Origin: Dyadobacter beijingensis DSM 21582
GTDB taxonomy: Bacteria > Bacteroidota > Bacteroidia > Cytophagales > Spirosomataceae
Length of the DNA stretch: 64,000 nt
NCBI RefSeq assembly: GCF_000382205.1
Contig: NZ_KB907791.1
Location: 62,001-126,000, forward strand
Direction: 5' to 3'
The translations under genes and the position numbers were made by a program. This document shows, one piece after another, positions 25,044 to 34,476 of the stretch. How positions within the stretch are numbered: the stretch's first letter is position 1; each line of letters opens with the position of its first letter. The notes beneath the pieces are model-generated. The model made no database searches, had not been told where the DNA came from, and worked only from the letters and a program-made list of their open reading frames with translations.

Positions 25044-28000
25044 AACGTTGTAATATTCGGCGGCGCGGAATCCGCCATAAATGCTTCCGGTTTGTCAGGT
25101 TGGCCGGGCAGCAGGCCCGATATTGTCACTTTTGTTCCTTCTCCCACGACACTTTCCACTTCCAGCCGGCAATCGAGCCGTGCTACGAAATCAATGATAA
25201 TCTGGTAGCCCAGCCGGCCGCTTTGCTCGATACCCGCCGTGGTAAGCACGTTTTCAATGCGCCGTTTGATTTTACTCAAATCCGCAGGCGACATCCCGCG
25301 GCCATTGTCAGTTACCGAAAGGCGGAGCTGGTTTTCACCGTTTTCTTCCAGTTCCAACACAATGTGCCCGCCGGTCGTGTATTTGTTCGAATTGTCGATC
25401 AGGTTGCGCACAACGGCTTTCAACACTTCGCGGTTCGTGTATACATGCCATTGGCCGGGGTTCACGATTTCAAGCGTATTGTTTTTAAGCAACAGCATTT
25501 CTCCGAAAAAGTCTTTCAACTCACCGGCCAGCTCGCCGAACGCGAACGGGCGCTTGCTGAGGAAAAAACCTTCCTGCTGGGATTTTGTCCAAAGATTGAT
25601 CTCCTTCACAAATGCATGAATGCTCGTGGCCGCCTTCTTGATCTCCGCCGTGCCCGTACGGACGTCGTCGAGCCGGTCCTTTTCCAGCGAAGCCGTCACG
25701 TGGTCTGACAGCAGGTTCAGGAAATGCAATGGCGATTGGAGGTCGTGCGCGAGCAGGAGGGTGATCTTCTCTTTCAAGCGATTACTGTATTCCAATTGCA
25801 TCGTGCGTTCCCGTACCTGTGCTTCCAGCTGTTTTTTCCGTAAAGTAAGGTAGTGATAGCGCAGTTTTACTACCAGGTAGAATGAAAATATCAGTAATAC
25901 CAGCACGAAAAGCGTAAAATACCACGTCTGGTACCAGAACGGCATCACGGTGAATCGCTTGGTAAGCACATTCATGTGTTGCCCGAAGCCGCTTTTCTTG
26001 CGGACCTGCAAGGTATAACTCCCGTATTCGAGGCGGTTCAAGGTAATGGTCAGGTTGTTGTTCAGTTCGTACCATTCATTGTCGAGGCCTTTGATATTGT
26101 ATTCCAGCAGCTGGTTTTCCGGCAGCCCGAAATAGGGCGAAGCGAGCAATATTTCGATGCGGTTGAACGACGGTTCGAGCTGGAAACCGGTGGTGAACGG
26201 CTTTTCTTTGCCGTCGACGGCGAACTTGTCGATCAGGATTTTGGAAGATGGGAGAATGTCGGTCACACTATCGGGGTAGACCTGCACGAGGCCGTCCATC
26301 GACGGGAACGAAAATTTACCGTCCGGAAAAACGACCGACGAAGGATGGCATCCGCCATTGAACTCGTTGTTAGCGAAGCCGTTGCTCTTGTCATAGTAGT
26401 AGTAGTAAATGTCAGCCGACTTGCCATCGAGGTAGTCGTACAGGTCCGTGACTTTGCATTTGAACAGGCCGTGGTTGGTGCTCATCCACATAAACCCCTT
26501 CCGGTCTTCCAGAAAAGTGTGTACCGCGAGCAGGTGCCCGTTGCGATCGGGCGGTAGCGCTTTCACACGGCCGTTGCGGATAGCGTAGAAACCCTGCCCG
26601 TAAGTGCCGATCCAGAGTGTTTTCCGGCGGTCGAAATAAAACTCCCGCACCTCTTTACCACGCATTTGGCGCAATTCCTGCAATGCCGACGTGCGAATAT
26701 CCAGCCGGTAAAGGCCTCTGCCGTCCGAAATCCAGAATGCCGAATCGCTGATCGGAATAAACGATTTGACCTCTTTCGGCTGCCTGATCCACTGTATCGA
26801 ATCGCCTGTGATCTTTCCAAGACTTCCGGCAGAGAGGTTAAACCACAGGGTGCCGTCCGGCGTGTGGGTAAATCGGCCGATCTCGCGATCGGCGTGAAAC
26901 TGGCGGATCAGTTTGAAATCGGCTGCCCGTTTCTCGATTTTCTTTCCCTGCGGATTAATCCACACATAGCCTTGTTTGTCGACGAGGATACCGCCCTGCG
27001 CCATCAGCGGAAAAGGTTTCCCCGTCACGGTTCCTGATGGAGAAATGATGCCCAGGCCGGTTAGCAGGGCGTTTTTTTGGTATAAATGCTGGGTGTAAAA
27101 ATTGTTGCTCGTACCGGGGATCTGAACGGTTTTAAACTGTTTCTTTTTAAAAACATACAGCCCGCCAGTGGCAGTCCCCACCATCTGAACACCCGACCCG
27201 GGAATGTTCAGATAGCAGTAAACCTTACCGATGTCGCGCGTTTTAAGCACCGCTTTGCCTCTCAGCACATTTCCTGGGGCAGGTTCCAGTTCGTAAAAGG
27301 TATTTAAATGATGTAAAAAAAGGCGCTTTCCCTGTTGAAACAACTGCGAATGCCCGTCCGGCACCAGCTCCCGCTGTCCGTCCACTTTCAGCGATACCGG
27401 ATATTCCCGCCCGGAAGAATCGACACAGGAGATTTGTCTCTGCCGGTCAATCAGGTAAAATCTACCGTTCAAAACGCCCGAATTATCGTAAGCGATTGAT
27501 GGGTAGTATCCAAACACCTTCTGAAAAACGATCTTTTTTTGATAGAGGTAAAACAAATCGTTATCCCCGACCCGCAAAAAACCATCCCCTTCCGTTCCGA
27601 CCTGCGTGTACAAGACCGCGGTCGCGTAATGCGCAAAAAGAGACTCGACGCGGCGGCGGTCGGCGGGCAAAAGATTGCGGACCAGGTCCGATTGCTTTTC
27701 TTTCGAATGCAGGACCACAAACCGGTTGCGGATATGCGGATTGAGGATGTAAGGGCGGTTATTTTCGTCAAATGAGAAGACTTTGAAGCCGTTATCCTTG
27801 AAATAGACAGTGCTGTCATCGGTAAGGCCGAGGTCGATAATGCGGTTACTGGCCAGTCGCGGCACGTTGCTGAGGTTGTAGGTCGTGAAACGCGTCCCGT
27901 CGAACCGCGCAAGGCCGCCCTGGGTGGTCATCCACACGAAACCGTTTTTATCCATTTGCATCAGCATCACGCTGTTTTGCGGCAGGCCATTGTCGCTCGT

Positions 28001-28099
28001 GTAATGCAGTTCGGTAAAATCGGAAACCTCCTGCCCGATGGCGCAGAAAATGGTCGTGAAAAAGAGCAAAAGCGGAAGGGCCTTCGAAACGATATGCAT
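25040..28099 (-). CDS. Sensor histidine kinase with two-component-regulator propeller and Y_Y_Y domain
   Basis: The ATG at 28099 begins a clear signal sequence (MHIVSKALPLLLFFTTIFCAIG); a TTG 15 bases upstream is less likely. This gives 1019 aa. The order is periplasmic beta-propeller repeats (about 35-640), a Y_Y_Y domain (about 660-735), a membrane helix (about 750-770, YFTLFVLVLLIFSFYLVV), HisKA with phospho-acceptor in LLAHDLQSPL, and an ATPase (N box NLIDNSNKYT, VTDNGRGM). This is the layout of hybrid sugar-sensing kinases, but without the fused receiver and AraC domains: output goes through the overlapping LuxR-type regulator. Confidence 0.92.
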   Translation of the reverse strand: MHIVSKALPLLLFFTTIFCAIGQEVSDFTELHYTSDNGLPQNSVMLMQMDKNGFVWMTTQGGLARFDGTRFTTYNLSNVPRLASNRIIDLGLTDDSTVYFKDNGFKVFSFDENNRPYILNPHIRNRFVVLHSKEKQSDLVRNLLPADRRRVESLFAHYATAVLYTQVGTEGDGFLRVGDNDLFYLYQKKIVFQKVFGYYPSIAYDNSGVLNGRFYLIDRQRQISCVDSSGREYPVSLKVDGQRELVPDGHSQLFQQGKRLFLHHLNTFYELEPAPGNVLRGKAVLKTRDIGKVYCYLNIPGSGVQMVGTATGGLYVFKKKQFKTVQIPGTSNNFYTQHLYQKNALLTGLGIISPSGTVTGKPFPLMAQGGILVDKQGYVWINPQGKKIEKRAADFKLIRQFHADREIGRFTHTPDGTLWFNLSAGSLGKITGDSIQWIRQPKEVKSFIPISDSAFWISDGRGLYRLDIRTSALQELRQMRGKEVREFYFDRRKTLWIGTYGQGFYAIRNGRVKALPPDRNGHLLAVHTFLEDRKGFMWMSTNHGLFKCKVTDLYDYLDGKSADIYYYYYDKSNGFANNEFNGGCHPSSVVFPDGKFSFPSMDGLVQVYPDSVTDILPSSKILIDKFAVDGKEKPFTTGFQLEPSFNRIEILLASPYFGLPENQLLEYNIKGLDNEWYELNNNLTITLNRLEYGSYTLQVRKKSGFGQHMNVLTKRFTVMPFWYQTWYFTLFVLVLLIFSFYLVVKLRYHYLTLRKKQLEAQVRERTMQLEYSNRLKEKITLLLAHDLQSPLHFLNLLSDHVTASLEKDRLDDVRTGTAEIKKAATSIHAFVKEINLWTKSQQEGFFLSKRPFAFGELAGELKDFFGEMLLLKNNTLEIVNPGQWHVYTNREVLKAVVRNLIDNSNKYTTGGHIVLELEENGENQLRLSVTDNGRGMSPADLSKIKRRIENVLTTAGIEQSGRLGYQIIIDFVARLDCRLEVESVVGEGTKVTISGLLPGQPDKPEAFMADSAPPNITTL

Positions 28100-28117
28100 T
28101 ATGTAGTCAGCCAAAGC

Positions 28118-28246
28118 CTATGAATTGATCTCTCCAACAACGCTTTTACTTGCCGGGGCGGCAGCAGGAACCGTCTGAGCGACAGATTCAGAAGTTAGAA
28201 AATTACTGAGAACGAACAGGCCGGGTAGCGGTAGAAGATTTTTCAT
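28118..28246 (-). CDS. Small ORF (42 aa) with signal-peptide-like start, upstream of the sensor kinase
   Basis: The minus strand from ATG 28246 to TAG 28118 encodes 42 residues starting MKNLLPLPGLFVLSNFLTS, then an SVAQ segment resembling a signal-peptidase site, an Ala/Pro-rich stretch and GEINS at the end. It stops 18 bases before the kinase start and could be a short exported peptide, a translational leader or the remnant of a longer secreted protein. No family is recognised and expression is unproven. Confidence 0.35.
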   Translation of the reverse strand: MKNLLPLPGLFVLSNFLTSESVAQTVPAAAPASKSVVGEINS

Positions 28247-28482
28247 TCAAATAGGAAGGAATAGCGTAGGTGTAATACTACAAATTAACGAAATTTTTAC
28301 AAATTCCACTTATTCAACGGTTTTCTTTATGCTCGACGCACGGCGCGGGATCCGGCCGCCTTCGCCAAAATGCCTTTACTTCCGTAACTGCCTGGTGCAG
28401 CGTGCCTTGATATTGGTATGTCAAAGTAAATAGATATATTTATTTAGCACTTATACTACGTCACTCTCAAATCCTGTTCTGT
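28247..28482. other. Divergent intergenic region between sensor kinase and acyltransferase genes
   Basis: The region is AT-rich at both ends (28260-28325 and 28415-28470) with a GC-rich middle. It probably holds the divergent promoters. No exact TTTG/TAnnTTTG pair and no ORF was found in it. Confidence 0.4.
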
Positions 28483-29697
28483 ATGATTCGCGGAGATCAT
28501 ATTCAGTTTTTGGACGGGTTCAGGTTTCTGCTGGCCTTTTGGGTTTTTTTGGCCCATTACTACACGCTCATCGGCGGTTCGAAGTTTTTTGAACTCCCCA
28601 AATTTCTCAATGAAAGCCTGAACAAGCCGGTGGTGGCGGTATACGGCTTCATGATCATTACCGGCTTTCTGATGACGCATAATTACCTCGCCCGCGGCGT
28701 AAGAGAGCCATATGATAAATGGTTGACATTTAGAAATTTCTGGCTCAGGCGGTTATTTCGCCTGTACCCGGTCTACATGGTGGCCGTGATCATTGCATTT
28801 GTCACATTCGTACCCTGCGCGGAGCTCAACGAACTGAACCTGATCTATTTTACCGGGAGCAATGTAAGCCAATGGGGTACGGTGCGGTCCGTTTTGCAGC
28901 CGGGCCTGGCCGACCTGTTCACACATGTTTTCATGATCCACGGGCTATTCCCGCATTATTACGACAGCATTCTCGGCGTGACATGGAGCCTGTCGTTGGA
29001 AATGCAGTTTTACTTTCTCTTTCCGTTTCTTTTCCTCGCTGTTTTTGCAAGTAATGCTACATTGAAAAGGCATTTGGTTATAACCCTGGTTATCTTCGGA
29101 GTACTTGCCTTGTTTTCGCCCAAACTACTGGATTTGATTACTAATCGCGGAAATGTGCCCCGCTTCACCTTGCCGTCGATATTAATTTACGTCATGCCGT
29201 TTTTCCTGTTGGGGATGGTTTCGGCAGGTGTGAAATGCCGGAAAATGCACCCGCTTTTCCTGGCGGTTGCCCTCGTGCTGATCCTGCCGTTTCAGTGGCT
29301 TGTCACCAATGTGGTCATCATCATTTTCCTGCTGTTTTTGTTTTTGGAAGAAATGCGTACGATCCTGCCGGACTATCTTTTCAACTGTACGGCAATGGCC
29401 CGCTCGCTACTATCGGGGCGGTTGGCGGCTTTCGGTGCCGATATTTCGTACTCGATGTACCTGATTCACACCCTGCTGATCGGGTTCTGCATACGGCTTG
29501 TGATCCGGCATTTGCCTTCGTTGGAAAGTTCAAAAATTGCCGTTGCCATTGCAGGTTTATTGATAACCCTGGTGATATGCTTCGCGCTGGGGTACCTGAT
29601 TTTCAGATTTATTGAAAAGCCGTTTATTGAAATCGGCAAGCGCGTCATCCGTTCGAAGAATGCGGCAATGACGGTCGGGGCCAATGCGCCGGAATAG
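28483..29697 (+). CDS. Acyltransferase family 3 membrane protein
   Basis: The 404-aa integral membrane protein has about ten hydrophobic helices. The N-terminal pattern IQFLDGFRFLLAFWVFLAHY (conserved R and H of the family) and a helix-rich body match the acyltransferase-3 family, which O-acetylates or acylates cell-surface sugars. No biosynthetic cluster adjoins it, so the acceptor is unknown. Base composition is slightly less GC-rich than the flanking genes. Confidence 0.85.
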   Translation: MIRGDHIQFLDGFRFLLAFWVFLAHYYTLIGGSKFFELPKFLNESLNKPVVAVYGFMIITGFLMTHNYLARGVREPYDKWLTFRNFWLRRLFRLYPVYMVAVIIAFVTFVPCAELNELNLIYFTGSNVSQWGTVRSVLQPGLADLFTHVFMIHGLFPHYYDSILGVTWSLSLEMQFYFLFPFLFLAVFASNATLKRHLVITLVIFGVLALFSPKLLDLITNRGNVPRFTLPSILIYVMPFFLLGMVSAGVKCRKMHPLFLAVALVLILPFQWLVTNVVIIIFLLFLFLEEMRTILPDYLFNCTAMARSLLSGRLAAFGADISYSMYLIHTLLIGFCIRLVIRHLPSLESSKIAVAIAGLLITLVICFALGYLIFRFIEKPFIEIGKRVIRSKNAAMTVGANAPE

Positions 29698-29819
29698 GGG
29701 TGCTTCCATGAGCATGGATGTTCCTTTCTATTCCATTAAATCATATACCTTGTTAAGAGTAGTTGCTGGCATCCCTCGTCTTCCGGGTGATTAAAGGTTT
29801 TCCTATGGTTTGTGACGAT

Positions 29820-31412
29820 ATGAAGCATTTCAAAGTTTTTGTTTTTCTGTTACTGATATGCATTACCAATACCCGCGCGTGGTCGCAGGCAGTTTCCGGC
29901 GCCGCCATTCCCGTTCCGACAGCTGCGGATGTAGGCGCAGGCAAGCTTCCTGCAGACATCGCGCCCGTAAAGGCGCCGTTTCCCATGCCGGTGTTCGCGA
30001 AACCGGTTTTTCCCGCATTGACCATCTCCATCGCCGACAGGGGCGCCAGGCCGGGCACGCTGGTAACGAAAGTCATCCAGGCTGCCATCGACGAGGCGAG
30101 CAATAGGAAAGGCGGAACGATAGTCATCCCGGCGGGTAACTGGAAAACCGGGCGCATCATGTTGAAAAGTAATGTGAACCTGCACGTCAGCGAAGGCGCT
30201 GAGCTGCATTTCAGTGCGGAAATCGAAGATTATCTGCCGGCCGTTTTTACCCGGAACGAAGGTGTGGAACTGATGTCGCTGGGGGCGCTTGTATATGCGA
30301 ATGCGCAGGAGAACATCGCCATCACAGGCAAAGGCAAGCTCGTGGGGCCGCCCGACGGGCCGTTGAGGCAGCGGTATATGAACGTGAACGTGATCGAAAA
30401 AGTAGTACCGGCCGACAAACCTGTGAGCGAAAGGATTTACGAGGGAAAAGACGGGGGCTTTATTTTTCCGCCGATGTTTATCTCGCCCATTAATTGTAAA
30501 CAGGTATATATCGAAGGCATTACGTTGCAAAATACGCCTTTCTGGAACGTGGTGCCGGTTTATTGCGACAACGTCGTCATCCGCGGCATTACCGTGCATT
30601 CGGTGGGCATTCCGCGCGGCGACGGCATCGACATCGAATCCTCCCGCAACGTGCTGATCGAATATTGTACGCTGAGCTGCGGCGACGATTGCTTCACGAT
30701 CAAGGCCGGGCGGGGGGAGGACGGCATGCGGGTGAACAAACCCACCGAGAATGTTGTGATCCGCTTCTGCCTCGCGCGCGAAGGCCACGGTGGCATTACC
30801 TGCGGCAGCGAAACGGCCGGGATGATCCGCAACGTCTACGTCCACGACTGCGTGTTCGACGATACCGATACCGGGCTGCGCTTCAAAACGCGGCGGTCGC
30901 GGGCGGGCGGCGGGGACCACCTCACGTACGAGCGCGTGCGCATGAACCTGCGCGGGGACGCGGTCAAGTTCGATATGCTCGGGAGCAGGCAATATGTAGG
31001 CGAGCTCGCCGACCGCCTGCCCGCAAGGCCCGTAGATCGGCTCACGCCCGCTTACCGCAATATTACCGTCAGGAACATCGTCATCGACAAGGCCCGGACG
31101 TTCATCGACATTACCGGCATCCCGGAATCACCTGCGGCGAACTTGCTCATCGAAAACGCCGTCGTCAATGCCAGAACGGCATTCAAAGCAAGCGACGCCG
31201 ACGGGATCACAGTCCGCGCGGCGTCGATTACGGTCACCGATACGCTGCTACGCGCATTGGATGTCCGAAATGTGCTTTTTCAAAAGGTGTATTTCAATGT
31301 TCCGGGGAGGCAGTTGGCGATGGATATTGAGGGGGGAAATTCCAAAAACATCCGGTTTGTAGATTGCGTCCCGGCCAGGCCGGAAGGCTTGATTGAGCAA
31401 AGGCGGCCATAA
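29820..31412 (+). CDS. Glycoside hydrolase family 28 (polygalacturonase-like)
   Basis: The ATG at 29820 is chosen over 29763 because it begins a signal peptide (MKHFKVFVFLLLICITNTRA, cleaved near WSQA); this gives 530 aa. The right-handed beta-helix carries the GH28 residues: Asp268 (GDGIDIE), Asp289/Asp290 (CGDDCFTIK), His323 (EGHGGITCGSE), and Arg354 and Lys356 (RFKT). It should hydrolyse galacturonide links in pectin, most likely as a periplasmic exo-enzyme. The neighbouring hydrolase gene is convergent, and the nearest SusC/D pair is 1.5 kb away. Confidence 0.9.
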   Translation: MKHFKVFVFLLLICITNTRAWSQAVSGAAIPVPTAADVGAGKLPADIAPVKAPFPMPVFAKPVFPALTISIADRGARPGTLVTKVIQAAIDEASNRKGGTIVIPAGNWKTGRIMLKSNVNLHVSEGAELHFSAEIEDYLPAVFTRNEGVELMSLGALVYANAQENIAITGKGKLVGPPDGPLRQRYMNVNVIEKVVPADKPVSERIYEGKDGGFIFPPMFISPINCKQVYIEGITLQNTPFWNVVPVYCDNVVIRGITVHSVGIPRGDGIDIESSRNVLIEYCTLSCGDDCFTIKAGRGEDGMRVNKPTENVVIRFCLAREGHGGITCGSETAGMIRNVYVHDCVFDDTDTGLRFKTRRSRAGGGDHLTYERVRMNLRGDAVKFDMLGSRQYVGELADRLPARPVDRLTPAYRNITVRNIVIDKARTFIDITGIPESPAANLLIENAVVNARTAFKASDADGITVRAASITVTDTLLRALDVRNVLFQKVYFNVPGRQLAMDIEGGNSKNIRFVDCVPARPEGLIEQRRP

Positions 31413-31429
31413 GAGAAATTGTTCACCGT

Positions 31430-32449
31430 TTACTTCGCAAAGCCATCGGCTTCGATGATCGCATCCGCAAATGCACGCGGTGCTTCCTGCGGCAGGTTAT
31501 GGCCGGCGCCTTTCACGACATGGTGCACGTGCCTGCCGCTGAATTTTTTGGCAAATGCGGAGCCATCGCCTGCTGGTACCACGCCGTCGGAATCGCCGTC
31601 GAGGGTAACGGTAGGGACGGAGATGACGGGCCCGGCGGCCAGTTTACTTTCAATTTCGTCGTATTGCTTTTCGCCCGGTTCCAGGCTCAGGCGCCAGCGG
31701 TAGTTGTGGATCACGATGGCGGCATAGTCAGGGTTTTTGAACGACGCGGCCGAACGGTCGTAGGTAGCCTGGTCGAACGCCCATTTCGGAGAGATATTTT
31801 TCCAGATCAGCTTGTTGAACTCGTACCAGTTGGCCGTATAGCCTTTCTGTCCGCGATCCGTAGCGAAGTAGTATTGGTACCACCAGCCCCATTCGGCTGC
31901 CGGTGCGAGCGGCTGCTGGTTTCTTTCCAGGTTGTTAATGAGGTAGCCATTCACGGACACCATCGCTTTTACACGCCCGGGCCAGAGGGCGGCGATAATG
32001 TTGGCCGTCCGCGCGCCCCAGTCGAACCCGCCGAGCACGGCTTTCTGAATTTTCAGCGCGTCCATCAGTGCGATAATGTCTGCCGCCACGGCTGCCTGCT
32101 GCCCATTGCGGAAGGTGTTGTCCGACAAAAATCGGGTACTGCCGTGGCCGCGTAGATGCGGGACGATCACCCGATAACCCGCGTCGGCCAGTAGTGCGGC
32201 GGTTTCGGTATAGCTGTGGATGTCGTAGGGCCAGCCGTGCAGCAATATCACCGGCTGCCCGCTGGCCGGGCCGACTTCGGCGTAACCTATGCTGAGCACA
32301 CCGGCTTCAATTTGTTTGATATTTTCAAAATTATAAGGTTCGCTGCGGCGGACATTTGCGAACGTTTTCGAAGGGTTGATTTGGGTGGCTGCGAATGCAA
32401 GGGCGGCCAGGCCCAGAAAATGGCGGCGGTTGAAGGTTCTGGAATTCAT
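31430..32449 (-). CDS. Tat-exported alpha/beta hydrolase with Asp nucleophile (epoxide hydrolase/haloalkane dehalogenase-like)
   Basis: The ATG at 32449 begins a twin-arginine signal (FNRRHFLGLAALAFAA); this gives 339 aa. The oxyanion motif is HGWP (71-74). The nucleophile elbow is GGFDWGAR with Asp143 in place of the usual Ser, as in epoxide hydrolases and dehalogenases. The acid is Asp286 or Asp288 (DGDSDG), and the base is His317 (GAGHNLPQE). It is predicted to be periplasmic. It could hydrolyse an epoxide or a haloalkane; the substrate is unknown. Confidence 0.85.
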   Translation of the reverse strand: MNSRTFNRRHFLGLAALAFAATQINPSKTFANVRRSEPYNFENIKQIEAGVLSIGYAEVGPASGQPVILLHGWPYDIHSYTETAALLADAGYRVIVPHLRGHGSTRFLSDNTFRNGQQAAVAADIIALMDALKIQKAVLGGFDWGARTANIIAALWPGRVKAMVSVNGYLINNLERNQQPLAPAAEWGWWYQYYFATDRGQKGYTANWYEFNKLIWKNISPKWAFDQATYDRSAASFKNPDYAAIVIHNYRWRLSLEPGEKQYDEIESKLAAGPVISVPTVTLDGDSDGVVPAGDGSAFAKKFSGRHVHHVVKGAGHNLPQEAPRAFADAIIEADGFAK

Positions 32450-32551
32450 GGTGCGTTGGAGTAAGCGAATGTTTGAATGCTGCCGGGACTTTCCCGTTCG
32501 ATGATTCAAAATTAGCCGCGCCGCCGCCGGCAGAAACCGGAATCGCGCCGG

Positions 32552-32584
32552 AATGGACAAATATGGGGGCCGAAATGGACATTT
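32552..32584. promoter_or_regulatory. Direct repeat AATGGACAWWT upstream of the Tat hydrolase gene
   Basis: AATGGACAAAT (32552-32562) and AATGGACATTT (32574-32584) match at 9 of 11 positions and are spaced 22 bases apart, two helical turns. They lie about 105-135 bases upstream of the hydrolase start. The layout suits a dimer of an AraC-type or similar regulator; no such gene adjoins. Confidence 0.4.
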
Positions 32585-32629
32585 CCGCCACGGAATCTCA
32601 GGCGGGAGTTCGGCATTTGGCCGGATGAT

Positions 32630-32752
32630 TTAATCCTGAAATTCCAGCAGTGCCTTCAACGCCTTGAAACAGACATATGCGACGTAGATAGGAACCAGCA
32701 CGGGCAGGAAAATAGCTACCTTCAGAATGTGATCGTTCGTAAAGTTCTTCAT
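32630..32752 (-). CDS. Small membrane protein (40 aa)
   Basis: The ORF from ATG 32752 to TAA 32630 encodes 40 residues: a short polar N-terminus (MKNFTNDHIL), one hydrophobic helix (about 11-29, AIFLPVLVPIYVAYV) and a Lys/Leu amphipathic tail. It lies between the end of SusD gene 2, with its terminator, and the hydrolase gene. No family is recognised, but its composition is typical of real small single-pass inner-membrane proteins. Confidence 0.5.
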   Translation of the reverse strand: MKNFTNDHILKVAIFLPVLVPIYVAYVCFKALKALLEFQD

Positions 32753-32841
32753 AGGAATGATGGGCTTAGTAGTACTTCTACAAATTAGATAAAAGTTATG
32801 CCACAAATATAAAGAACGAGAACGAAAACGACCTAATAAAA

Positions 32842-32876
32842 TGAACGGCCGCCCGGTATGAATGAGCTGCCGTTCA
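32842..32876 (-). terminator. Rho-independent terminator of the second SusC/SusD operon
   Basis: TGAACGGC (32842-32849) and GCCGTTCA (32869-32876) form an 8-bp stem. On the minus strand it is followed by TTTTATT. It lies 30 bases beyond the SusD stop and ends the operon before the small membrane ORF. Confidence 0.7.
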
Positions 32877-32905
32877 ATTTTGTGTAATTACTCCTAAATT
32901 CAGTA

Positions 32906-34453
32906 CTATTTATTCCACCAGATTGGCGTCGTAATGTCGTCGTTGCCCTGGGCTTTTACGGCATTCTGGTAGTTGGCCAGGTTCACGCTCTGCTCTTTCG
33001 GCGGATAGTACAGGCGCTCCGGCACACCGGTACCGAACAGCGGCTGGAATTTGTAGTCGGTCGTCTTGCCATCCACCGTGCGGCTCCATACGATATCGCC
33101 CGGTTTTACAAGGAAAGTAGGGTAGCCCGTGCGGCGGATTTCGGCCCAGGCTTCGTCGCCCTGGGTGTAGAGCGCCAGGTATTTCTGGTTCAGTACATTC
33201 GCCTGGTCGGCTTTGGGTAATGCGGCCAGGTAAGTGGTAATGTCAGCCTGCGCTACGCCCCATTTTTGGAGCGAAGCCGTCACGCCATTGATATACTCCT
33301 GCTGGTCCCAGTTTTTGTATTCTGAAATCAGGAAGGCCACTTCCGCATATTCCTGCAACACTTCCCCGAAATTGGCCGCATTCACCACTGCGCCCGGAAG
33401 GCTCACATCCGTGGCGGTGAGCAGGCCGGCAGCCGCTACCGGCAGCCCGTAGGGTTGGCCTACATAATTACCGGCCGCATTTTTGATCGCGTAAATCGGC
33501 AGGCGCGGGTCTTGTACTTTTACGGTCCCCAGCTGTCCTTTCAGCACATTAATGATCACGTGCGACACGGCGAAGTCCTTGCGGTTGGCCGTTACCGTCG
33601 CGCGGTAAAGCGGTGCTTCGTTCGGTGCGAGCGACTGGTATTTGAACACCGCATTGTCCGCATTGGAAGTGAATACGCCTTTGGCCAATGCATCATCGAA
33701 ATGCGTTTTCGATTCTGCCGGCTGCTGCTTGCGGATACGTGTCGCCACGCGCAGGCGGAGGGAGTTGGCCAATTTCGCCCACAACTCATTTTTACCTTTG
33801 TAAATCACATCGTAGTTGCCGAAGGTCGTCGCGCCTTTGTACTTGATCAGCGTGTCGCCGGCGGCTTTCAGCTCGTTCAAGATGTCGAGATAAATCTTCT
33901 GCTGGCTCGCGTAGGCCGGGCTGAGGTTTTCCGGCTCCTGCTGTAACGCCTGAAATTCGGGGTCGTTGTTGCCGTATGATTGGTAAGGTACATTGCCGAA
34001 GAGGTCGGTCAGGCCCTGAAATGTATAGGCTTTCAGAATGCGGGCAATGGCGATCTGGTTCGCGTTGGTACCTGCTGTTCCTGCGGCGGCCACGTTTTTG
34101 GTAGCAGGGTCGCTATTGAGCTTGATGATCTCGTTCAGGTTATTCAGCGCCTTGTAAGCATTGCTCCAATACACGTCCGAATACGAGCGCGGAATGTCGT
34201 AGCGTGACTGGTCGCTGTAAATATTCTGGCTATAAAACTGGGCGAAAAGCTGCGTACCGCGCAAGGAGCTGTTTTCGTGGCGGATGTTGTCGATCACCTG
34301 CTTTTCCGCGTTGAGCAGAATGGTGGTCGTCGTCGCGTTTTCGGGACGGTTCGGGTCTTTATTGATGTCCTCGAAATGGCTGTCGGAGCACGAGGCAAGC
34401 AGCGCGCCGAGGCCAAGGGTGAGAATGCTTTTGTTATATATGGACTTTTGCAT
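32906..34453 (-). CDS. SusD/RagB-family lipoprotein, second locus
   Basis: The 515-aa protein has a lipobox at Cys22 (ALLASC) followed by FEDINKDPNRP, the SusD-like type 2 opening. The C-terminal motif AEIRRTGYPTFL is typical of the family. It is the surface substrate-binding partner of the SusC encoded 23 bases upstream. There are no carbohydrate-active enzymes in the operon, so the ligand cannot be named. Confidence 0.92.
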   Translation of the reverse strand: MQKSIYNKSILTLGLGALLASCSDSHFEDINKDPNRPENATTTTILLNAEKQVIDNIRHENSSLRGTQLFAQFYSQNIYSDQSRYDIPRSYSDVYWSNAYKALNNLNEIIKLNSDPATKNVAAAGTAGTNANQIAIARILKAYTFQGLTDLFGNVPYQSYGNNDPEFQALQQEPENLSPAYASQQKIYLDILNELKAAGDTLIKYKGATTFGNYDVIYKGKNELWAKLANSLRLRVATRIRKQQPAESKTHFDDALAKGVFTSNADNAVFKYQSLAPNEAPLYRATVTANRKDFAVSHVIINVLKGQLGTVKVQDPRLPIYAIKNAAGNYVGQPYGLPVAAAGLLTATDVSLPGAVVNAANFGEVLQEYAEVAFLISEYKNWDQQEYINGVTASLQKWGVAQADITTYLAALPKADQANVLNQKYLALYTQGDEAWAEIRRTGYPTFLVKPGDIVWSRTVDGKTTDYKFQPLFGTGVPERLYYPPKEQSVNLANYQNAVKAQGNDDITTPIWWNK

Positions 34454-34476
34454 GATCTTCGATATTAATGTCTTGA

